Part shown: piece by piece, positions 59,524 to 64,000 of the stretch | Position numbering within the stretch: position 1 is the first letter of the stretch | How the letters are laid out: each line of letters opens with the position of its first letter | Assembly: GCA_001915995.1 (NCBI GenBank) | Contig: MNRO01000021.1 | Span: 118,399-182,398 of the forward strand | Length of the DNA stretch: 64,000 nt | Source of the DNA: Clostridium sp. 26_21 | GTDB lineage: Bacteria; Bacillota; Clostridia; TANB77; CAG-508 | Reading direction: 5' to 3' | Notes under the pieces: generated by a model | The model's input: the letters and a program-made list of their open reading frames with translations, nothing else | Database searches by the model: none | What the model was told of the DNA's origin: nothing | Position numbers and translations under genes: made by a program

Positions 59524-59952
59524 CTAGTCTACAACAACTACTCCCATAGCTCTTGCTGTTCCAGCTACCATACTCATAGCTGCTTCTAATGATGCAGCAT
59601 TTAAGTCTGGCATTTTTTGTTCAGCTATAGCTTTTACTTGTTCCTTTGTTATTTTTGCAACCTTTTCTTTATTTGGTTTTCCAGAACCTTTTTCAATTTT
59701 TATAGCTTTTTTAATTAATACAGCAACTGGTGGAACTTTTGTTATAAATGAGAATGATTTATCTTTATATACTGTAATAACTACTGGTATTATAAATCCT
59801 GCTTGGTTTGCTGTTCTATCATTAAATTCTTTTACGAATTGCATGATGTTTACACCACTACCTCCTAATGCTGGTCCAACTGGTGGAGCTGGAGTTGCCT
59901 TTGCTGCTTCTATTTGTAATTTTATTATATTTGAAATTTCTTTCTCTGCCAT
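59524..59952 (-). CDS. rplK: Ribosomal protein L11
   Basis: The 142-residue product binds the GTPase-associated region of 23S r[23 protein letters not shown] (about 11-30, signature), [37 protein letters not shown] and [20 protein letters not shown] are canonical. GGAGG site. Follows nusG by 19 bases. Confidence 0.98.
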   Translation of the reverse strand: MAEKEISNIIKLQIEAAKATPAPPVGPALGGSGVNIMQFVKEFNDRTANQAGFIIPVVITVYKDKSFSFITKVPPVAVLIKKAIKIEKGSGKPNKEKVAKITKEQVKAIAEQKMPDLNAASLEAAMSMVAGTARAMGVVVVD

Positions 59953-59970
59953 TTCTAATTTTCGCCTCCT

Positions 59971-60507
59971 TTAATCTACTCTTTCTATATGTGCAAAATC
60001 AACATCTACTGGAGTTTCTCTGCCAAACATAGATATTAAAACTTTTGCTCTGTGTTTTTCTTTATCAATTGATTGAACATTTCCTATATAATCTTTAAAT
60101 GCTCCTTGAAGTATTTTTACTGAATCATTTACTTCATAGTCAACATTTATTGTAGATTCATCAAATCCCATTGCTCTAATTTCTTCATCAGTTAATGGAA
60201 TTGGATCTGTTCCAGAACCAACAAATCCTGTTACTCCTCTTGTATTTCTTACTATGTACCAAGTTTCCTCAGTAACAATCATTTTTACCAATACATATGC
60301 AGGGAATACTTTTCTTAGATTTGCTTTTTTCTTACCATCTTTTATTTCAATTTGTTCTTCCATTGGAACAACTATATCAAAGAAGTAATCTTCTAGTTCT
60401 CTATTTTTTACAGTTTTTTCAAGGTCAGTTTTTACTTTATTTTCATAACCTGAGTATGTATGAACTACATACCATCTTGGTTTCATATCATAATCTTTTT
60501 GAGACAT
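59971..60507 (-). CDS. nusG: Transcription termination/antitermination factor NusG
   Basis: The 178-residue product has the NGN domain (PRWYVVHTYSGYENKVKTDL, about 10-29; FPAYVLVKMIVTEETWYIVR, about 70-89; NTRGVTGFVGSG) and a KOW domain (DSVKILQGAFKDYIGNVQSI, about 128-147). It binds RNA polymerase and modulates pausing. Conserved order secE-nusG-rplK. Confidence 0.98.
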   Translation of the reverse strand: MSQKDYDMKPRWYVVHTYSGYENKVKTDLEKTVKNRELEDYFFDIVVPMEEQIEIKDGKKKANLRKVFPAYVLVKMIVTEETWYIVRNTRGVTGFVGSGTDPIPLTDEEIRAMGFDESTINVDYEVNDSVKILQGAFKDYIGNVQSIDKEKHRAKVLISMFGRETPVDVDFAHIERVD

Positions 60508-60518
60508 AATTGACCTCC

Positions 60519-60914
60519 TTATTCTTCATTACCAGATTCACCATCTGTATTTTCTGTTGATGGTGTTTCATCAGAATTTTTACTAGTATTTTCTTCTGTT
60601 GATGAAGTATCTTCAGTACTTTCTGTATTATTCTCAGTAGAATTATTATCAGTACTTTTTGTACTTTCAGTATTATTATATTTTTCATTAACGATACTTT
60701 GTAATTTACTGATTCCATACTTGTTTCCTAAATCAAATACTGCATCTAAAGCAAATACTATAATTGCTGTAATTATAACAATTGTTACAACTGCTGTTGT
60801 ATTGTTTACCAATTGTTTTGGTGTTGGCCAAATTACTCTTTTTAATTCTGCCTTAAAATCTTTGAAAAAATGTTTTTTGACTTTGTTGTCAACTTTATTT
60901 TCATTTTTAGCCAT
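60519..60914 (-). CDS. secE: SecE translocase subunit with long acidic tail
   Basis: SecE clamps SecY in the Sec channel. The family core is VKKHFFKDFKAELKRVIWPT (about 12-31), PTPKQLVNNTTAVVTIVIIT and one transmembrane helix (about 40-62). Bacterial single-TM SecE is usually about 60-75 residues. This one is 131, with ~55 extra residues made almost only of Ser, Thr, Asn, Glu and Asp (TESTKSTDNNSTENNTES and on to the end). The tail follows the helix and so would lie outside the membrane if topology is standard. Ribosome-binding site GGAGG. Confidence 0.95.
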   Translation of the reverse strand: MAKNENKVDNKVKKHFFKDFKAELKRVIWPTPKQLVNNTTAVVTIVIITAIIVFALDAVFDLGNKYGISKLQSIVNEKYNNTESTKSTDNNSTENNTESTEDTSSTEENTSKNSDETPSTENTDGESGNEE

Positions 60915-60942
60915 TTTATTTCCTCCTTAAAATAGCTTTATA

Positions 60943-61107
60943 CTATTTTGTTTCTTTATGTGTTGTACGTTTTTTGCAGAATTTACAATATTTTACTAAT
61001 TCTAATCTATCAGTATTATTTCTTTTATTTTTAGATGTCATATAATTTCTGTTTTTACATTCTGTACATTCTAATATGATATTTTCTCTTGGTCCTTTAG
61101 CTGCCAT
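60943..61107 (-). CDS. rpmG: Ribosomal protein L33
   Basis: A 54-codon frame from ATG 61107 (GGAGGTG upstream) to TAG 60943 encodes a zinc-ribbon L33: [20 protein letters not shown] (about 7-26), [20 protein letters not shown] (about 27-46). Two CxxC pairs mark the zinc-binding C+ form. The gene is too short for default ORF lists but its place before secE-nusG is conserved. Confidence 0.96.
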   Translation of the reverse strand: MAAKGPRENIILECTECKNRNYMTSKNKRNNTDRLELVKYCKFCKKRTTHKETK

Positions 61108-61189
61108 TTAAATACACCTCCGACTTTTTTAACCTTTACTTTTTTAAACGATGTGAACATATGTAAATTACATATGCTTGGCTATTTTA

Positions 61190-61801
61190 TCACTTTTTCC
61201 TCTTTTTGTCAATTGTTTTTCCTGATTTTTTTGCTGTTTTTTTCTTTTTTTGCACAGAAAAACCAAATCTTCCAATTTTCTTTCCTAAAGAATAATAATT
61301 TCCATTTGAGTATGCAATTAAATCACATTTTGATATATCAAATGCTCCATTTTCATTTATATATTTTTCATCTGCATTTATCCCCAATATTTCAGCTACA
61401 AACATATGATGACTACCTAATTCTCTTATTTCTTTTACTTTACATTCAACAGATACTGGACTTTCTTTTATCATTGGGCAATTAACAAAATTTGCCTTTT
61501 CTTTTGTTAATTTCATCTCTTTAAATTTATCTACTTTTGCCCCTGTTTTTACACCACACCAATCTGTTGCATATGCTAAGTCCTTTGTTGTTAAGTTAAT
61601 GACAAATTCTCCTGTTTTCTTTATCATTTCATATGAGTGTCTTGTTGGTCTGACTGAAATATAACACATTGCAGGATCAGTATTTATTATTCCAGTCCAT
61701 GCAACAGTTATAATATTAGATTCCTCCATTGTACCACATGATACCATTACTGCTGGTAATGGATATATAAATGTTCCTGATTTCCATGTTACTTTTGACA
61801 T
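61190..61801 (-). CDS. Flavin reductase-like (flavoredoxin) FMN-binding protein
   Basis: The 203-residue product has the FMN-binding split barrel of the flavin-reductase/flavoredoxin family: PLPAVMVSCGTMEESNIITV (about 14-33), AWTGIINTDPAMCYISVRP (about 34-52), GEFVINLTT and SHHMFVAEILGI (about 129-140). It binds FMN non-covalently and may shuttle electrons or act as a reductase; the partner is unknown. The C-terminus has ~25 very basic residues (KKKKTAKKSGK...), an unusual extension. Own promoter upstream. Confidence 0.88.
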   Translation of the reverse strand: MSKVTWKSGTFIYPLPAVMVSCGTMEESNIITVAWTGIINTDPAMCYISVRPTRHSYEMIKKTGEFVINLTTKDLAYATDWCGVKTGAKVDKFKEMKLTKEKANFVNCPMIKESPVSVECKVKEIRELGSHHMFVAEILGINADEKYINENGAFDISKCDLIAYSNGNYYSLGKKIGRFGFSVQKKKKTAKKSGKTIDKKRKK

Positions 61802-61838
61802 ATTTAATCTCCTTTTTTCTTAAAAATTTGGCAATTTT

Positions 61839-61867
61839 ATTTTATCACCATTTAAATTATTTTACAA
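61839..61867 (-). promoter_or_regulatory. Promoter for the flavin-reductase-like gene
   Basis: TTGTAA (61867-61862), 17-base spacer, TAAAAT (61844-61839) with extended TGA on the minus strand. Confidence 0.7.
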
Positions 61868-61874
61868 TATTTGA

Positions 61875-61903
61875 TTGACATTTATGACTTTTGAGAGTAA
61901 AAT
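61875..61903 (+). promoter_or_regulatory. Sigma-A promoter for the HD phosphohydrolase
   Basis: TTGACA (61875-61880), 17-base spacer, TAAAAT (61898-61903). It is divergent from the promoter at 61839-61867, with only 7 bases between their -35 boxes. Its position rules out any protein start upstream of 61900. Confidence 0.82.
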
Positions 61904-61958
61904 TTTTTCTGTGTTGAGATTTATTAATATCAACAAAACTTTTATAGAGGACAAGAAA

Positions 61959-63677
61959 ATGATCAATTTAGAAGATATTAATACAAAAGAAAACTTAATA
62001 CAAGATTTTTATAGATGGCTTTTTGATGATAACAATATAGTTGATAAATCTGTAATTTTAGAAAAAGAAGTTGATATTTCTTTAGCACCATATTATACAG
62101 ATCCATATATTTACTACCCAAAACAAATATCAAATTTCTTTAATACTAAAGCAATGCAACGTTTAGAAAGAGTTTCTCAATTAGCACTTGCAAATGATAT
62201 ATATCCAAATATTTATCATAATAGGCTAGAACATTCAAAAGGAGTATATAATAGAAAATTAGAAGAATTTCTATATCATTTTCAAGATTCAATTTGGAAA
62301 AAACATATTGAAGAAAATCATTTAAAACTTTATTTATTAGCTGATTTAATAAAAATGGCAGGACATGATATTGGTCATCTACCTTTATCACATTTAATGG
62401 AAACAGAAATTTTGTCTTATAGAGGAGCACATGAAGATTTAGGAAAACGTATAATGTTAGAAGATTCAGAAATTCAAAATGTATTATTAAAAATAAGTCC
62501 TAAACTTCCAGATACATTAAATGATTTATATAATAAACATATTATGAATTTTAAAGAACATGATGAAAGTAGTTTTGATGTTGATAGATGTGACTATGTT
62601 TCAAGAGATTATTTATATTTTGGATTACCAATCCATTTACCTTATTCACACTATGAATCTATTTCAGTAGAATTAGACTTAAATAGTAAACCTATTGAAA
62701 ATAATGATGGTAGTATAAAAACTTCAAATAATTCAAAACAAAAAATCGATGTTTATGATGAAAAACAATTACCTATAATCGAAAGATTGTTAGAAAAAAG
62801 ATTAGACGGTTATCGTTTAATTTATTCTAACCCACTGGTATTTGCACATGAAAAAACTATAAATGCTTTTTTCAAAGCTTTTAAATTAAAATCACAACTT
62901 TTTAACTCAGATTTAAAGACTCTTATAAGTGATTTTAAAGATAAAGGTATTGATAAAATTGACTTAGAAAAATTATTAAAATGGGATGATATAAAACTAT
63001 ATTCAGAAATTATAAATATTGCTGAAAATCATCCTGATTCAAATGTGAGAGATTTAGCAACAATGACAATACCAAATATGGAAGCATTTTTAAATATGAT
63101 TTATTCACACCTTGATTTAAAAAATCATTCAAAACAAGATTTAAGTACACAAGATTTAAAATTTTTGCAAAAAATAAAATCTTTAATCATATCAAATAAT
63201 AATTTAGGTAAGAATTTAAAAAACCCAAATTTCACTGATGAAAATACAATCTTTTTTGATGAACAAAATTCAAAAGTGCTTCAACATCAATTGCACTCAA
63301 TTGCACCTACTTTAAAAAATGATCCTTCACTTATAAATACACATTTAATTTTTCAAAGAGCATATAGTTCTGATGAGCCTATTTATATAAGAGACTCTAA
63401 TGGAAAAATATATGAATTATCAAAACATCCAAAAAGAAAGTATGATTGGAATAATATATCTATAAATTCACATAGTAATTTTGCTTATATTCCATATTTA
63501 CGTTTATGTGGTATAAGTGAAAATATAATTTCTAAATTACAAAATATATCTACTGGTGTCTCAACTTATTCTATACCTAAAGAAACATATTTTCCAAAAG
63601 TTAATATGCAACCATTACAAGTGGGAAATAGTTTAGAATCATATTTTTCAAAACTTGATACATCTGATGAAAGATAA
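61959..63677 (+). CDS. HD-superfamily (dGTPase/SAMHD1-like) phosphohydrolase
   Basis: The product (572 residues from ATG 61959, AGAGG upstream) has AMQRLERVSQLALANDIYPN, HNRLEHSKGVYNRKLEEFLY (first metal His), IKMAGHDIGHLPLSH (His-Asp pair) and FDVDRCDYVSRDYLYFG (later Asp), the order seen in SAMHD1/dGTPase-like HD enzymes (roughly residues 75-240). The second half (about 290-572) is a helical unknown region with Asn/Lys-rich linkers. A dNTP or nucleotide triphosphohydrolase role is inferred from the family only. Expressed alone from its own promoter, ending at the terminator that faces the rRNA operon. Confidence 0.85.
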   Translation: MINLEDINTKENLIQDFYRWLFDDNNIVDKSVILEKEVDISLAPYYTDPYIYYPKQISNFFNTKAMQRLERVSQLALANDIYPNIYHNRLEHSKGVYNRKLEEFLYHFQDSIWKKHIEENHLKLYLLADLIKMAGHDIGHLPLSHLMETEILSYRGAHEDLGKRIMLEDSEIQNVLLKISPKLPDTLNDLYNKHIMNFKEHDESSFDVDRCDYVSRDYLYFGLPIHLPYSHYESISVELDLNSKPIENNDGSIKTSNNSKQKIDVYDEKQLPIIERLLEKRLDGYRLIYSNPLVFAHEKTINAFFKAFKLKSQLFNSDLKTLISDFKDKGIDKIDLEKLLKWDDIKLYSEIINIAENHPDSNVRDLATMTIPNMEAFLNMIYSHLDLKNHSKQDLSTQDLKFLQKIKSLIISNNNLGKNLKNPNFTDENTIFFDEQNSKVLQHQLHSIAPTLKNDPSLINTHLIFQRAYSSDEPIYIRDSNGKIYELSKHPKRKYDWNNISINSHSNFAYIPYLRLCGISENIISKLQNISTGVSTYSIPKETYFPKVNMQPLQVGNSLESYFSKLDTSDER

Positions 63678-63683
63678 AATAAC

Positions 63684-63740
63684 AAAAAGAAGTTATAAAT
63701 TAAAATTATTTTTATAGTTTTAATTTATAGCTTCTTTTTT
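63684..63740. terminator. Bidirectional terminator between the HD gene and the rRNA operon
   Basis: An about 20-bp AT-rich stem (AAAAAGAAG-TTATAAATTAAAA with its complement at 63718-63738) is flanked by A5 and T6 runs. It can stop both the plus-strand gene and rRNA transcription. Confidence 0.75.
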
Positions 63741-63768
63741 ATAAAAAAATTAATTTACAAATAAAAAA

Positions 63769-63886
63769 AACTGGCAACAACTTATCTTCCCAGTAGGGTA
63801 ACCCACAAGTATTTTCAGCACATTGGAGCTTGACTTCTGTGTTCGGTATGGGAACAGGTATTTCCTCCATGTTATAGTCACCAGAA
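63769..63886 (-). rRNA. rrf: 5S ribosomal RNA
   Basis: The minus strand reads TCTGGTGACTATAACATGGA (5' end), CCTGTTCCCATACCGAACAC (loop A/B hallmark), GTCAAGCTCCAATGTGC and ends GATAAGTTGTTGCCAG; the 5' CTGG and 3' CCAG close helix I. Ends are set to within a few bases. It follows 23S rRNA by about 75 bases with no tRNA between. Confidence 0.96.
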
Positions 63887-63962
63887 AATTATATAAATGT
63901 GTAAAGCACACTCAAAAATACATAGATGAAAATTTATTAGGATTTTCTTTAATAAAAATTAT

Positions 63963-64000
63963 AGTTAAGCCCTCGATTTATTAGTATTGGTCAGCTCAAT
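63963..64000 (-). rRNA. rrl: 23S ribosomal RNA, 3' end (runs off window)
   Basis: The minus strand reads GAGCTGACCAATACTAATA then ATCGAGGGCTTAAC, the conserved 3' terminus of bacterial 23S rRNA. Only the last ~38 bases are present. Confidence 0.93.

Noticed and set aside
60488..60718. Alternative minus-strand frame overlapping secE
   Set aside because: Out-of-frame product of the low-complexity tail; the SecE frame has the family core and ribosome-binding site.
61875..61958. N-terminal extension of the HD phosphohydrolase from ATG 61875
   Set aside because: The -35 and -10 boxes lie inside it and the AGAGG ribosome-binding site points to ATG 61959.
63887..63962. tRNA gene in the rRNA spacer
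   Set aside because: The 76-base spacer is AT-rich with no cloverleaf arms or GTTC-type T loop.

Overview
The window is very AT-rich, densely coded DNA from a low-GC Firmicute, most likely an uncultured clostridial (class Clostridia) gut-type lineage. The reasons are a Gram-positive PolC, the sporulation factors SigH and YabG, a Veg protein, a SpoVD/FtsI-type PBP, the trmD-rimM-khpA-rpsP-ffh-ylxM and pyrH-frr-uppS-cdsA-S2P gene orders, and A/T-ended codon use throughout. Almost every gene, including the rRNA operon at the right edge, lies on the minus strand. The plus-strand genes sit as single units or small clusters, usually with their own sigma-A promoter and terminator.

Layout: 1-4.2 kb holds the 5' end of scpA, recX, an exported Asn-rich protein, ddl and a class B PBP. 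4.2-9.8 kb holds an orphan RelA/SpoT-domain protein, a CobW-type GTPase, an HD protein, cmk, a NAGPA-type exported protein and sigH. 9.9-19 kb is information processing (polC, rpoD, dnaG), interrupted at 15 kb by a broken pilin-like gene, a 175-bp element with terminal inverted repeats and a foreign-looking small gene. 19-28 kb holds leuS, an OGG1-like glycosylase and two loci of an undescribed paralogous small-protein family. 28-34 kb holds a Lon-type protease, two orphan exported/membrane proteins, mtnN and an unknown. 34-38 kb is the ribosome/SRP operon. 38-46 kb holds veg, yabG, a pilin-like protein with an FGE-like domain, a DUF4364-type gene with nth, asnB and a two-component system. 46-49.7 kb holds tmk, the third copy of the small-protein family with its coiled-coil partner, and a FAD/Rieske oxidoreductase. 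49.7-54.6 kb holds a candidate structured element, an M18 aminopeptidase, aspS, a pilin-like protein and a PDZ-less site-2 protease. 54.6-61.1 kb holds cdsA, uppS, frr, pyrH, rplL, rplJ, rplA, rplK, nusG, secE and rpmG. A flavin-reductase-like protein, an HD phosphohydrolase, 5S rRNA and the 3' end of 23S rRNA close the window.

The most interesting signal is a three-member paralogous family of ~145-155-residue proteins (21715-22158, 24795-25259, 46925-47362). Each has a KYNPDNLF-like signature and a basic amphipathic C-terminal helix. Each lies next to a different larger partner gene: one with an HExxH metallopeptidase motif, two rich in predicted coiled coil. Other points are a PolC with a duplicated OB domain, a nested inverted-repeat element upstream of the aminopeptidase, a MITE-like element that truncates a pilin-like pseudogene, an orphan alarmone-synthetase-like gene with operator-like repeats, acidic tails on SecE and L19, and an rplJL operon that ends at a terminator without rpoBC.
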